DNA of 64,000 bases, taken from positions 4,126 to 68,125 of the forward strand of contig HF990347.1 of assembly GCA_000432775.1 (NCBI GenBank), written 5' to 3'. The position numbers and the translations under genes were made by a program. Below, in pieces: positions 16,154-24,365 of this stretch. How positions within the stretch are numbered: position 1 is the first letter of the stretch; every line of letters starts with the position of its first letter. The notes under the pieces were generated by a model. That model did not search any database. It was not told where the DNA came from and saw only the letters and a list, made by a program, of their open reading frames with translations. The stretch comes from Alistipes sp. CAG:831. Lineage in GTDB: Bacteria > Bacteroidota > Bacteroidia > Bacteroidales > UBA932.

Positions 16154-17254
16154 TTACTTCTTTTTTGCGTTTATAAAATCGGTTACATACAGTAGCCCAT
16201 GTTTCCGGCAAAACGCTTTCACTTCCTCACCACCTCCATAAACAAGTAGGTTAGGCTTTTCAAGCCCGGAAATCTCCTGCGCTACTTGGAGATCCGATTT
16301 AAGGCTTTCCATCCACCCGTCCAGCCCTCGTGTGGCAAAAGCATTATATCCTTTCGGAATCCCCATTTTGTTGTACTCTATGAATTTGTGAGATACATTC
16401 AAATCAGCATACACCCTTATACCGCATTCTTGGAAGTAACGGGATAACCAACGCTTTTTGTAGATAAGCTGTAATCCCCATGCTATAGGTGTCTGGTCAT
16501 GGCAGCTACAATTCGGCTCTACCACCGCTTTGCAGCCACTTGTGAGCAAGTTTATCGGATCTTTGAAAAGAGCCTCAAACCTGTAATCATCCACATAGAA
16601 ATGATAGGTTACTACATCTTTCCTCAATCTACTGTTAGCACCCCACGGAGATAACGGCAACTCCAGTTTCCCGGCTTGCATTTCCAGAAGCAAGTTAGGG
16701 ATCTCAAAAATGTTGTCGCTCTCATACAGCACATCTTTGAACATTGATCGGTAAAAAGCCTCTTTGTCGTTCCCCTCATCGCTATCATCCTCTTGCTCAT
16801 CATTCAGGGCATCATCTTCCGGCTCATCCTCTTCAACCGATTTCTTCTTTGACTTCTTCGGCTCTGTATCTTCCGGGATAGTAAGCCCCATAAAGTCAAA
16901 ATCGGTGTCTTTCCAGACATCATCCACTTTCAGAGCATTAAAATCCCATTCCCCGTTATTGATATTGTCCCGGATAATGATATTCTTCTCTTCATCTTCC
17001 GTTAGATCTGAATAAACGACTGTTGGAACTTCTTTCAGTTTCAATTTCTTTGCCGCTTTCAGCCGTTGGTTTCCTGCTATCACAACCAGTTTGCCAGTCC
17101 TGTCAGATAGCGTAATTGGTCGGTGCTTCCAGAACCCATAGATCTTGATACTATCCACCAGCCGATCCATATCGGCTTTCTTGATAGTTCTTGGATTGGT
17201 TTCCAGAAGTACCAATTCCGACAAAGGGCGATATGTTATCTCGCTACACTTCAT
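16154..17254 (-). CDS. ParB-like nuclease domain fused to DUF4417
   Basis: 366 residues from ATG 17254, chosen because AAGGAGG lies 6 nt upstream; a longer reading from 17296 has no site. Residues 1-120 are a ParB/sulfiredoxin-like domain with the IAGNQRLKAAKKL box. A long acidic linker (about 135-180) leads to a DUF4417 domain (about 185-360) with its recurrent FYVDDYRFEAL, CSCHDQTP and NAFATRGLDG blocks. ParB-fold proteins bind or nick DNA or hydrolyse nucleotides; DUF4417 has no established role. Regulation of packaging or DNA modification is possible. Confidence 0.8.
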   Translation of the reverse strand: MKCSEITYRPLSELVLLETNPRTIKKADMDRLVDSIKIYGFWKHRPITLSDRTGKLVVIAGNQRLKAAKKLKLKEVPTVVYSDLTEDEEKNIIIRDNINNGEWDFNALKVDDVWKDTDFDFMGLTIPEDTEPKKSKKKSVEEDEPEDDALNDEQEDDSDEGNDKEAFYRSMFKDVLYESDNIFEIPNLLLEMQAGKLELPLSPWGANSRLRKDVVTYHFYVDDYRFEALFKDPINLLTSGCKAVVEPNCSCHDQTPIAWGLQLIYKKRWLSRYFQECGIRVYADLNVSHKFIEYNKMGIPKGYNAFATRGLDGWMESLKSDLQVAQEISGLEKPNLLVYGGGEEVKAFCRKHGLLYVTDFINAKKK

Positions 17255-17681
17255 CGTCAGCCTCCTTTTCTTCGTTTTCTTCCGCTTCCCCGGCATCGCT
17301 TACTGGAAGATTATCCAGATACTGATCCAGCCCGATAGACTTGCGGAAACGCTCTACAATGCGGCAAGGTATGATATAAATACGCTTCTTCATATAGAGG
17401 AAACGGCTATTGTCCGACACATCCACACCAACAGCATAGAACTTCCCACGGTAAGACAAAGGCAAAGGCAGCTTGTCATAAATAAACAAACGGCTTTCCT
17501 CAACCTTTGAAATGGTTGCACTCCTGTTATACTCGTTATTGAGGTAAATGTGCATCACATCACCTTTCTTCATGTTGTCCGCTGGCATCCACTTGTTTAC
17601 AAAGTAGCCGCCCCATCTGACAAACAGAAACACAACCAGAACGGCAAGGCAAATCAAAACAATTCCAAACATAGCTATCAA
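17244..17681 (-). CDS. Membrane-anchored hypothetical phage protein
   Basis: 145 residues with one N-terminal transmembrane helix (about 2-24, FGIVLICLAVLVVFLFV) and a soluble beta-rich domain, ending in an acidic tail. The 3' end overlaps the next gene by 11 bp. It is the first gene after promoter/operator E. Role unknown. Confidence 0.65.
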   Translation of the reverse strand: MIAMFGIVLICLAVLVVFLFVRWGGYFVNKWMPADNMKKGDVMHIYLNNEYNRSATISKVEESRLFIYDKLPLPLSYRGKFYAVGVDVSDNSRFLYMKKRIYIIPCRIVERFRKSIGLDQYLDNLPVSDAGEAEENEEKEADDEV

Positions 17682-17699
17682 TTTACTTGGTTAATGATA

Positions 17700-17732
17700 C
17701 AAAGATATGAATTTATGTGTTTAATGAACACA
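17700..17732 (-). promoter_or_regulatory. Leftward promoter with operator copy E
   Basis: Minus-strand TATCTTTG at 17707-17700 matches the -7 consensus, 18 nt upstream of the ATG at 17681. The palindrome TGTGTT-TAATG-AACACA (17716-17732) occupies the -15 to -33 region, so binding would block polymerase. Confidence 0.7.
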
Positions 17733-17752
17733 CTTTTATGGATAAAAATAGC

Positions 17753-18193
17753 CTAATACCCGAAAACAAGCATAGCCGCATCCCTGCCATGCTCATTTGT
17801 CCGTTTGTCCCAACCTGTATAACGCTTGAAAGTTTCCTGTTTGAGCTTGGTTACATTCCTTTTTGGGGCAACCATTTCAAACGAAACACCCAGATCTTTC
17901 AGGTAATCTTCCCAGATAGAGGCATCACGCTTCACAGATCCAACCCCTTGCAGCCTCTTCCGCTCTTCTTCTCTTGTCATTCTTTCAGTGCCGAACCAGT
18001 TTCTTTGCCTCGGATCTTCCACCCGGACACAAACCAGCTTTTCGCCAGTAGCCTTTTCTTGATCCGCATAGGCTTTCACTCGTTCCATAGCCTTATGGAT
18101 AGGTAGGCTATCCACTTCCAATAGCCTACCTTTCTTGCTGTCCCATTCGGCATAACCTGTATTTGTTCCTGTATCTATGCCTATGTATATCAT
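17753..18193 (-). CDS. RuvC-like Holliday junction resolvase
   Basis: 146 residues with the RNase H-fold layout of RuvC family enzymes: IGIDTGTNTGYA with D7, CVRVEDPR with E59, and EHGRDAAMLVFGY with D138 at the end. Such phage resolvases cut branched DNA before packaging. The next gene overlaps its start by 4 bp. Confidence 0.8.
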   Translation of the reverse strand: MIYIGIDTGTNTGYAEWDSKKGRLLEVDSLPIHKAMERVKAYADQEKATGEKLVCVRVEDPRQRNWFGTERMTREEERKRLQGVGSVKRDASIWEDYLKDLGVSFEMVAPKRNVTKLKQETFKRYTGWDKRTNEHGRDAAMLVFGY

Positions 18194-18579
18194 GCCTCTT
18201 CTTCTTGGTTGTTAGGTATCTCGTACAATATCACGCCTTTCATTTCCCTTGCATCCTTTCTTGGCTCAAACAGTTGCGCCATCAAAAGGTTATCCGGCAA
18301 AAACTTGTAGCGTATTTCCTTGATCAGCGGCAGACCTATAGGAACTTCGCTCATAATGTGCAAAGTCCAAAGGCGGTTATCTTCCCGTCTTACACTAACT
18401 ATCGCAGACTTGTACAAGAAAGTGCCAGTCTTGTATTCTCCGTACTCATCGGAACACTCCACTTCCTTTTTTGCCGTTTCTTCCAGCATCTTAATGAATC
18501 CGGCATTAAGCCTTTTCTTACGTTTTGCCCAGTATTCCGGGTAAATCACTCTTGCATTCTTGCTTTCGTCAGTTTTCAT
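18190..18579 (-). CDS. Hypothetical phage protein
   Basis: 129 residues, basic N-terminal helix (WAKRKKRLNAGFIKMLEE) and a beta-rich remainder with a long edge strand (WTLHIMSEVPIGLPLIKEIR). Lies between the resolvase and a Gp157-like gene. Not recognised. Confidence 0.65.
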   Translation of the reverse strand: MKTDESKNARVIYPEYWAKRKKRLNAGFIKMLEETAKKEVECSDEYGEYKTGTFLYKSAIVSVRREDNRLWTLHIMSEVPIGLPLIKEIRYKFLPDNLLMAQLFEPRKDAREMKGVILYEIPNNQEEEA

Positions 18580-18580
18580 A

Positions 18581-18907
18581 TCATTCTTGGTTTTTAATTG
18601 ATACCCTTATAGACGCTTTAGTTTCTACATCAACTAAGTATTGCGCATACATATCTCCGTGTTCCTCTTGGAATCTGGCTTTGTCGAAATTCTTGCGCTT
18701 AGACGGTGCAATGTAGGATATTCGTATTCTCTCATTTTCCGCTTTCTTTAGATCATGCGTCTGCATAAGTTCCAACATCTTATCCTGTATCTGCCTCTTC
18801 CGATCCTCCAGCCTTGCTATATCCGCATCCAGAGAAATATACTCATCCTGTAGTTCAAGAAGATCATCCGGCATCGGCTCAAATGTCTTTTCTTTCTTCT
18901 TTGCCAT
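18581..18907 (-). CDS. Siphovirus Gp157-like protein
   Basis: 108 residues. An acidic coiled-coil N-terminal half (LLELQDEYISLDADIARLED) and a basic second half with RIRISYIAPSKRKNFD ... KASIRVSIK match the pattern of the Gp157 family of small siphophage proteins, which occur near single-strand binding and recombination genes. Its molecular function is not established. Confidence 0.65.
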   Translation of the reverse strand: MAKKKEKTFEPMPDDLLELQDEYISLDADIARLEDRKRQIQDKMLELMQTHDLKKAENERIRISYIAPSKRKNFDKARFQEEHGDMYAQYLVDVETKASIRVSIKNQE

Positions 18908-18909
18908 AA

Positions 18910-19482
18910 TCAGACTTTGTAAGGTGAAACAATATCATAAATAGCCTTGCATATCTCAATATCATAGAGCGCATCATGCAAGCGGTTAGGATCTACATTA
19001 ATGCCCAGAAACTTAGCAACCGTCCCCTGTTTGAAATTCTCCATTTCAGCACGATTTGCAGCAAGGTACGGAGTGGCAAGAACCATCACATCAATAGAAT
19101 TGCTCCAGAACCACGAACCAAAATACTTATCTCCGTTCTGTAAGAACCATGCCCGGAGAAACTGGTTATCAAATGAAGCGTTGTTGTACCCGGCAAGAAA
19201 GAACTTATCCTGCTTGTTGTACTTATCCACATACTTTGCCAGCATATCCACAAATTGCTTATACACTTCGCCCATAGGTGGGTAAGCCATTATTTGCTCC
19301 TTTGTCACTCCTGCCACATCCAGAGCCTCCTGTACTATTTCAGCTTTTGGATTGGGCTGTACATGGTAATTGAAACTTTCACGGATTTCACCGTCAATCA
19401 CTACCATACCGCTTATCTGGTGAATGCCGTGCCGATTCACCAAAGTACCTGTAGTTTCTAAGTCAAAAAATAATGTTTTCAT
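18910..19482 (-). CDS. DnaQ-like DEDD 3'-5' exonuclease
   Basis: 190 residues from ATG 19482 (MKTLFFDLETTG); upstream residues MIYHFNLLY are not expected in this family. Exo I FDLETTG, Exo II AGYNNASFDNQFL and Exo III HDALYDIEIC are all present, so this is a DEDDh-type nuclease. A role in proofreading or recombination trimming during phage replication is likely. Confidence 0.85.
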   Translation of the reverse strand: MKTLFFDLETTGTLVNRHGIHQISGMVVIDGEIRESFNYHVQPNPKAEIVQEALDVAGVTKEQIMAYPPMGEVYKQFVDMLAKYVDKYNKQDKFFLAGYNNASFDNQFLRAWFLQNGDKYFGSWFWSNSIDVMVLATPYLAANRAEMENFKQGTVAKFLGINVDPNRLHDALYDIEICKAIYDIVSPYKV

Positions 19483-19492
19483 ATAGAGTAAA

Positions 19493-19723
19493 TTAAAATG
19501 GTAAATCACCGTCAGACGGTCGGCAATCCCGAACCGTAAACTTATTCACTTCAAACGACTTTATCGTGCAAAGCACATAAGCCTTTTTTCCTGTGCTTTC
19601 GGCAAGTCTTTTTGCTTCTTTTTCTGCATCTTCCGGGTGAAAATGCTTAAAATTCGGAGTGTTTCCACCATCAACAAACACCATGTAAAACGGGATCTCC
19701 TTGCAATTCTCTTTCTCGCTCAT
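19493..19723 (-). CDS. Hypothetical small phage protein
   Basis: 76 residues, alpha/beta, with a segment VDGGNTPNFKHFHPEDAEKE that looks like a small nucleic-acid-binding fold. Starts 1 nt after the ParB-like gene stop. Not recognised. Confidence 0.6.
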   Translation of the reverse strand: MSEKENCKEIPFYMVFVDGGNTPNFKHFHPEDAEKEAKRLAESTGKKAYVLCTIKSFEVNKFTVRDCRPSDGDLPF

Positions 19724-19724
19724 A

Positions 19725-20534
19725 TCAATTAGCTTTTTTATATTGTTTCATCGCTTGGTATAGGCTTTGCTCCTTATCCAGAAGTGTAATCAGCCGATCC
19801 ACATCAACCATCCTTTCCCCATCCAGATAAGCCCAGACACTACGCAACGCATCGGCAACAGCCTTTGCCTCCTTTGATTCTTTCAAGTGTGCCGTTACTT
19901 CTCTGTTTGTTGCAGTATCTCTGCCTTGCTCCTTTGCCGCCTTAACAGCATTTTGAGCAGCTTTCACTTGATCCGATTCTGTTTCATAGCTTGAAGCGAT
20001 TTCCCGTGCCGCTGTAATGGATAACTCATTTCTCATTATCCGCTCTTGCAACTCATTTGGCAAGTCCAGAAGAGAAAGGCACTTGCTTATATAAGCCGGG
20101 GACTTCTTGAATTTGTCCGCTATCTCAACCTGTGTATATCCGAACTCATCTTTGAAACGCTGGAACATCAAAGCACACTCATATTCAGTGAAACGCTTCC
20201 CCTCATTTCTCATCATCTGCTCTATGTACAGATCTTCACGGCTCATGGTTGGCGGTCGCTTCAATGCTTTCACGAAAGGAATATCCGCACCCTCTGAAAT
20301 AGCCATCATGGTTGCACGGTATCTGCGTTCACCATCTACCAGCCTGTATTTCTCATCACCATTTTCATCCTTGAAAGCAATCACGGTAAGGGGATTAAGC
20401 ACACCTTTTGCCTTGATTTGTTCTTTCAATTCATCCAAATCAAAATCTCTACGGACATTAAAGCCATCTTCCACTACTATGTTTCGTGGATCAATCAGGA
20501 ACACATCCGTTTTCTTTGTTGCATTATTTTTCAT
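19725..20534 (-). CDS. ParB/Spo0J-family DNA-binding protein
   Basis: 269 residues with a complete ParB core: the N-terminal nucleotide-binding domain with the GERRYRA box (68-74), and a helix-turn-helix FGYTQVEIADKFKKSPAYIS at about 131-150. The C-terminal part is basic and helical and may dimerise. Proteins of this kind bind short palindromic sites. No ParA partner is seen in this window. Candidate ligand: the palindrome array at 34348-34817 or the dispersed operator palindromes, both inferences. It may act in phage DNA segregation, replication or transcription. Confidence 0.88.
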   Translation of the reverse strand: MKNNATKKTDVFLIDPRNIVVEDGFNVRRDFDLDELKEQIKAKGVLNPLTVIAFKDENGDEKYRLVDGERRYRATMMAISEGADIPFVKALKRPPTMSREDLYIEQMMRNEGKRFTEYECALMFQRFKDEFGYTQVEIADKFKKSPAYISKCLSLLDLPNELQERIMRNELSITAAREIASSYETESDQVKAAQNAVKAAKEQGRDTATNREVTAHLKESKEAKAVADALRSVWAYLDGERMVDVDRLITLLDKEQSLYQAMKQYKKAN

Positions 20535-20535
20535 T

Positions 20536-20676
20536 CTACTTACTGTTTTGTTGATAATACTTACATGGTTTCTTTCTTGCCGTTATCCGTTTTGCCAGCT
20601 TACAGCAATACATCTGCCCAACACTCGGATTGCTCCAGAAGTGCTTACATTCGCTACAATGCCTGTTATCACTCAT
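20536..20676 (-). CDS. Small cysteine-rich phage protein (46 aa)
   Basis: 46 residues from ATG 20676 (MSDNRHCSECKHF); longer upstream readings overlap another gene. CSECKHF, CCKL and CKYY form a likely zinc site. The ATG overlaps the stop of the 58-aa gene upstream by 8 bp. Function unknown. Confidence 0.65.
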   Translation of the reverse strand: MSDNRHCSECKHFWSNPSVGQMYCCKLAKRITARKKPCKYYQQNSK

Positions 20677-20845
20677 CGCAATCAAAGTATTCTTTGTTAT
20701 CATCCAGAAATTCTTCCAGCGCATCATCACAATACATCCCATCACAAACGTCATCTGGCAAATGATCTATATCACCTCTTCGCCACGGGCAATAAGCACA
20801 TAACTCTTCGCCCAGACTTTCTTTTAGTTCTTCGTTACGATCCAT
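20669..20845 (-). CDS. Small acidic cysteine-containing phage protein (58 aa)
   Basis: 58 residues starting MDRNEELKES, filling the gap between the flanking genes. Strongly acidic, with cysteines in CAYCPWRR, DVCDGMYCDD and FDCDE that may bind metal. Not recognised. Confidence 0.65.
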   Translation of the reverse strand: MDRNEELKESLGEELCAYCPWRRGDIDHLPDDVCDGMYCDDALEEFLDDNKEYFDCDE

Positions 20846-20849
20846 ATCA

Positions 20850-20993
20850 TCAATAGCCGAATATCATTCTAAATACATAGCTAACAGAGCCAGAGTAAAC
20901 CTCATTACCCTTTGAAGCACGGATATGTTTGCCCAATCTGACAACCTTAAACCCACGCTCCTTAATTCGATCAATCTTACGTTCCTTATCCAT
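20850..20993 (-). CDS. Small basic phage protein (47 aa)
   Basis: 47 residues from ATG 20993 (MDKERKIDRI); upstream extension overlaps the next gene. Basic N-terminal helix then strands (YSGSVSYVFRMIFGY). No recognised family. Confidence 0.5.
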   Translation of the reverse strand: MDKERKIDRIKERGFKVVRLGKHIRASKGNEVYSGSVSYVFRMIFGY

Positions 20994-20994
20994 A

Positions 20995-21264
20995 TCAAAC
21001 CACCTTGAAAACATGAAACACAAGCGCACCACCGCACATTTGAATAGTACCTATGTATTCCAATCTGTCAGCGTCTTGAATTGTATGCCCTGTTCCGAAT
21101 ATGCGTATTGTAACTGCCATATCGTTTGGCATGGTTGGATTTACCATTGCCCAAAGGAACGCTTTACCACTTTGCGTTTGTACTGTCAGTATCTTTGCCC
21201 CTGTAGGCAACAAAACAACCTGTTCGTCTTGTATCTCAATCGGATATTTATAAATCTTCTTCAT
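20995..21264 (-). CDS. Small conserved phage protein, DUF7352-like
   Basis: 89 residues. The opening KIYKYPIEIQDEQVVLLP and the later RIFGTGHTIQ match a short beta-rich protein seen repeatedly in phages of Firmicutes and Bacteroidota. Function unknown. Confidence 0.7.
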   Translation of the reverse strand: MKKIYKYPIEIQDEQVVLLPTGAKILTVQTQSGKAFLWAMVNPTMPNDMAVTIRIFGTGHTIQDADRLEYIGTIQMCGGALVFHVFKVV

Positions 21265-21269
21265 ATCGT

Positions 21270-21719
21270 TTAGTATCTAAATCCTGTAAAATGAATAACC
21301 ACACCCTCAAACACATTATCCTTAGCAAAGAACCATGAAATGAAGTCCTCAACGCTCAAACCGTCATTCTTGGCTACCACTTCAATAGGTACTTTCTTAT
21401 CATCAATCCAGATTTGAGGAACGGCATCGCTGCTGCCATAAGTCATTGTTATGTGTTGCAGTCCTATTTCCTCAAACCTTGCAAACTCCCTTTGTTCGGA
21501 GTTGTACGGTCTGCCAGTCCATTCCCTAACAGATAGGTATTTTCTGCCAGAGGCAATACCCTTGTAACGCTCATCCCATACACTTTTGGCATTGTGCCTT
21601 ATCGTGTGGATCTTCGTTCCGTTTTTCAACTTGCTTTCAAATCCTGTAGAAACTCCGGCTTTCGGGTGTGTTGCCGGAAATTTCTTACAGAGAGTTACTA
21701 TCACTTTCTTCTTTTCCAT
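21270..21719 (-). CDS. Conserved phage protein, ASCH-like
   Basis: 149 residues. KIHTIRHNAKSVWDERYKGI followed by GRKYLSVREWTGRPYNSEQ resembles the beta-barrel ASCH/PUA-type layout with a conserved HTIR and REW, possibly an RNA- or modified-base-binding protein. Operator copy F lies 8 nt upstream of its start. Assignment by pattern only. Confidence 0.6.
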   Translation of the reverse strand: MEKKKVIVTLCKKFPATHPKAGVSTGFESKLKNGTKIHTIRHNAKSVWDERYKGIASGRKYLSVREWTGRPYNSEQREFARFEEIGLQHITMTYGSSDAVPQIWIDDKKVPIEVVAKNDGLSVEDFISWFFAKDNVFEGVVIHFTGFRY

Positions 21720-21726
21720 GTCTAAA

Positions 21727-21743
21727 TATGTTTATTGAACACA
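21727..21743. promoter_or_regulatory. Operator copy F
   Basis: TATGTT-TATTG-AACACA, one mismatch from the palindrome. It lies just ahead of the gene starting at 21719 and right after the stop of the 54-aa gene. No clear promoter boxes were found on the minus strand. Confidence 0.55.
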
Positions 21744-21744
21744 C

Positions 21745-21909
21745 TTATTGAAACAAATTAGGCATATTGGGTGCTAAGTTGGATAGCATATTATCCACCT
21801 TACGCTCCAGTTCCTTTGACTTCGCAAGGATCGCTTTATCTCTTGTTTTGAAATACTCCTTTTGGGCATTTCTCATTTCCTGTACAGTTTTTACAAATTC
21901 GTCCATCAT
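21745..21909 (-). CDS. Small helical phage protein (54 aa)
   Basis: 54 residues starting MMDEFVKTVQEMRNAQKEYF. The ATG overlaps the methylase stop (ATGA), giving translational coupling. A single long amphipathic, possibly coiled-coil helix ends in a proline-rich tail. Function unknown. Confidence 0.7.
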   Translation of the reverse strand: MMDEFVKTVQEMRNAQKEYFKTRDKAILAKSKELERKVDNMLSNLAPNMPNLFQ

Positions 21910-22397
21910 TTCAGTTTTATGTATTTACCCGGTATATTTGACTTCTCCAGAGCTTCGGCATTGCTTTCTCCAAATGCTATAAGAACGCTTCCACATCCCG
22001 GACTATCGCCCTGTGTTCCATCTGGTCTATAAAACTTGATCCTACCCCTCACAAACAGAATCGCACTTGCATTGGGGAAAATTAGATCTTGGAACATCTT
22101 GCTATCACACCTGTTGAAAAGCAATGCTATGCCGTTATTGTTAGCCACCATCTTCTCCACAAAACGCTCAATAAGAGGTCGTGAATAAGGAGGATTTAGC
22201 CATACTCTTACCCCCCCCCACGAGGTTTTTAATCCGTCCTCTTGTGGCGTTATATGCCTTTTGGCGGTATTCCACAATCGGTTTGCCGGGGAACACGGAT
22301 CGAGGTCAAATTCACCGAGTGAATCAATAATCCATTTCGGGGTGTACCATTCATCCGTTGTATTGGCGCATCTTTCAAAACTTGTATTCATACTCAA
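21906..22397 (-). CDS. dam: Phage DNA N6-adenine methyltransferase
   Basis: 163 residues, the length of the phage Dam family (PF05869 type). It has the N-terminal DEWYTPKW, DLDPCSP (31-37) for AdoMet binding, and the catalytic NPPY (68-71). Likely methylates adenine in a short site such as GATC to protect phage DNA; the target is an inference. Overlaps the upstream MazG-like gene by 4 bp. Confidence 0.88.
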   Translation of the reverse strand: MSMNTSFERCANTTDEWYTPKWIIDSLGEFDLDPCSPANRLWNTAKRHITPQEDGLKTSWGGVRVWLNPPYSRPLIERFVEKMVANNNGIALLFNRCDSKMFQDLIFPNASAILFVRGRIKFYRPDGTQGDSPGCGSVLIAFGESNAEALEKSNIPGKYIKLK

Positions 22398-22942
22398 TAC
22401 TTTTTCCCGTGTTTTACTTCTCTACTTTCGTTGTACAACATCTTTTGTTCTATGTGCCATTCAAGATCAAACTTCATAATCTCCGACAATCGCCTTATCT
22501 GATGTAGCGCATAGCTTACTTGCTGTTCTTGCGAATACTTGTAGTTCACCAGATCCTTAACTATGGCAAAGATGTTTTCCGTAAAAGTCTTGCGTGGAGT
22601 AACAACGTGCTGTATGCAGAATGTATTCAAATTCAGATTGTGCGCTCCGGCAAGATCCAGAAGCCGTATGGCGGCATCTGCCAACTCATCCTCTACGGTA
22701 TCTTTCAAATGCGATTCAAACAATCCTTTGAAATCTTCACCAGACGCTAAATCATCTTTAAAAAGTTTCTTCATATCCTTGCCTGCGTAATCACCTTTTC
22801 GATCCGCTTCTACGGCTTCCATAAGCTCACTTATAACCAGACAAAGGAAATGTTGGTCACTTGGGCTGTTTTCCCAAAATCCGTGTCTTACGGAATTGGC
22901 ATGGGCTTTCTCCCTTAGTTTGTTCCACTCAATCATATTCAT
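22394..22942 (-). CDS. MazG-like all-alpha NTP pyrophosphohydrolase
   Basis: 182 residues. ISELMEAVEADRKG and DTVEDELADAAIRLLDLAG give the ExxE...ExxD metal-binding pattern of all-alpha NTP-PPases. Such phage enzymes hydrolyse (d)NTPs or lower ppGpp-like signals. Coupled to the DnaC-like loader upstream and the methylase downstream. Confidence 0.75.
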   Translation of the reverse strand: MNMIEWNKLREKAHANSVRHGFWENSPSDQHFLCLVISELMEAVEADRKGDYAGKDMKKLFKDDLASGEDFKGLFESHLKDTVEDELADAAIRLLDLAGAHNLNLNTFCIQHVVTPRKTFTENIFAIVKDLVNYKYSQEQQVSYALHQIRRLSEIMKFDLEWHIEQKMLYNESREVKHGKKY

Positions 22943-23592
22943 CTTCTGTAGCTATTCTGTTTGTAATGCAGTCTTTCAAACATTTCTTCCATCCTGTCAG
23001 CAATACGCAATCCGTACCGCTCGCCAAACTCTTCATCCGCTAAGTTTGAAGTGGCGATAGTGAACAACTGTCTATCATATCTCGCATATATCAACTCTGT
23101 TACTGGCGAAAATTCATTTCCCCAACTCTTCACACTTTCCGGCTCTGTACCCACATCGTCTATAAACAGAAGTTCTTTGTTTTTCAACCTTGAAAAGTAG
23201 CTTGGATCGTCTAATACATACTTAGCCAGATTCAACGCTGAAACACGGTATATTTCCGTTCTTTCAGATGATATTGAACTTCCACCGTAAAGAATGCCTA
23301 TAAGATTGCATATCGCCTTTGCTAAAGTTGTCTTTCCAGAACCTACGCTTCCATAAAGCAACAGCCCTACTTTGTAATCGCCACAGAGCCATTTTGCAGC
23401 CTTACCTATCTTTTCCAGTGTACTATCATCGGGAATGTACTTGTTTCTTCTACGCTCCACTTCCGACTGATAACACATACGCAGCATTTCTTCTATCGTT
23501 TCTTGCGGAAAATTGGTGATCTTAAAGCGTGTCCCTGTAGCTGCCTGTCTTGCCAGTATCGCTTGAAGTCTTTCCGCTAATTGCTTTTCCAT
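22939..23592 (-). CDS. DnaC/IstB-like helicase loader ATPase
   Basis: 217 residues. Walker A GSVGSGKT (81-88), Walker B LLFIDDVGTE (about 144-153), a sensor-type TIATSN and an arginine-rich C-terminus identify the AAA+ loader that places the replicative helicase. No phage helicase gene is seen, so it probably recruits host DnaB. It overlaps the upstream replication gene by 71 bp in another frame, a rather long overlap. Confidence 0.88.
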   Translation of the reverse strand: MEKQLAERLQAILARQAATGTRFKITNFPQETIEEMLRMCYQSEVERRRNKYIPDDSTLEKIGKAAKWLCGDYKVGLLLYGSVGSGKTTLAKAICNLIGILYGGSSISSERTEIYRVSALNLAKYVLDDPSYFSRLKNKELLFIDDVGTEPESVKSWGNEFSPVTELIYARYDRQLFTIATSNLADEEFGERYGLRIADRMEEMFERLHYKQNSYRR

Positions 23593-24316
23593 ATCGTTGT
23601 ATTTCTTCGTTATATCTATCTACTACCCAATTCAATATGGCTCTATAGTCAGACTTGTATTTCTTTCCTTTTGAGCCTTTGTAGTTGTCAAGTATTTCTA
23701 TCATCCTCTTTGCCGCTTCCTCTGAATACCGCTCGCATAGTGCAGCGTACTCATCCCTTGTAAGAGTGACAAATTCGGCATACTTGTACTTCTTCGCTTT
23801 CTCCGCTTTTGCCTGCTGTTCCGGGGTTAATGGCGGTGGGCTTTCTTCCGGGAATAAATCCGGCTGTTGTTCCCCTACAGTTCCCTGCTTGGGTTGCTCT
23901 TCCGGCTTCTGCATTGGTGGATGTTGTACTGGTGAAACATCAAAAACCTTAGCCTTTGTTATATCACCACCTTTCTTGCCAGCTTCACGCCTCTTTTCCC
24001 TTATAGCCTCATCACGAACCATACGCCTACTAAATACAGCACCATCATCACGAACTCCGCACAAACCGTTTTCTATAAGCATATCAAGCCAGTTTTCACC
24101 TACGGAGCTTTCTTTTCCTAACAGCCTTAGTATTTCCTCATGCGTATAGATTTCGCCTGTAGGCTTTACCATCACGCCACGATCCGCACTTTCCCACATA
24201 TAGCAAAGCATATCAATCCACAGCCCCTTAACATCAAGAGGCAGTGCTTTCAATACTGGATCACTCAACCAGTATTCAGTATCGAAAGGCATTGGATTTT
24301 TCTTCTTTCTTGCCAT
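23522..24316 (-). CDS. DnaD-like phage replication initiation protein
   Basis: 264 residues. The N-terminal 110 residues form the winged-helix layout of phage replication proteins (FDTEYWLSDPVLKALP, GLWIDMLCYMWESA), followed by a proline/glutamine-rich linker and a C-terminal DnaD-like helical part (YAALCERYSEEAAKRMIEIL). Next to the helicase loader, it should bind the phage origin and recruit the loader. Confidence 0.75.
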   Translation of the reverse strand: MARKKKNPMPFDTEYWLSDPVLKALPLDVKGLWIDMLCYMWESADRGVMVKPTGEIYTHEEILRLLGKESSVGENWLDMLIENGLCGVRDDGAVFSRRMVRDEAIREKRREAGKKGGDITKAKVFDVSPVQHPPMQKPEEQPKQGTVGEQQPDLFPEESPPPLTPEQQAKAEKAKKYKYAEFVTLTRDEYAALCERYSEEAAKRMIEILDNYKGSKGKKYKSDYRAILNWVVDRYNEEIQRYGKAISGKTSSDTGKTGSYRDTL

Positions 24317-24330
24317 CGTGGAGCTTCTTT

Positions 24331-24358
24331 AAGGGTAGGGGATAAATCCCCCACCCGA
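24331..24358 (-). terminator. Hairpin between replication genes
   Basis: GGGTGGGGGA/TCCCCTACCC forms a strong stem on the minus strand between the genes ending at 24366 and starting at 24316. There is no long T run, so it may tune expression of the replication genes instead of ending transcription. Confidence 0.4.
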
Positions 24359-24365
24359 AACACAT

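Noticed and set aside
17182..17296. Earlier start for the ParB-DUF4417 gene at 17296
   Set aside because: The extra residues are a lysine-rich readthrough of the upstream gene's end, while the ATG at 17254 has a strong AAGGAGG site.
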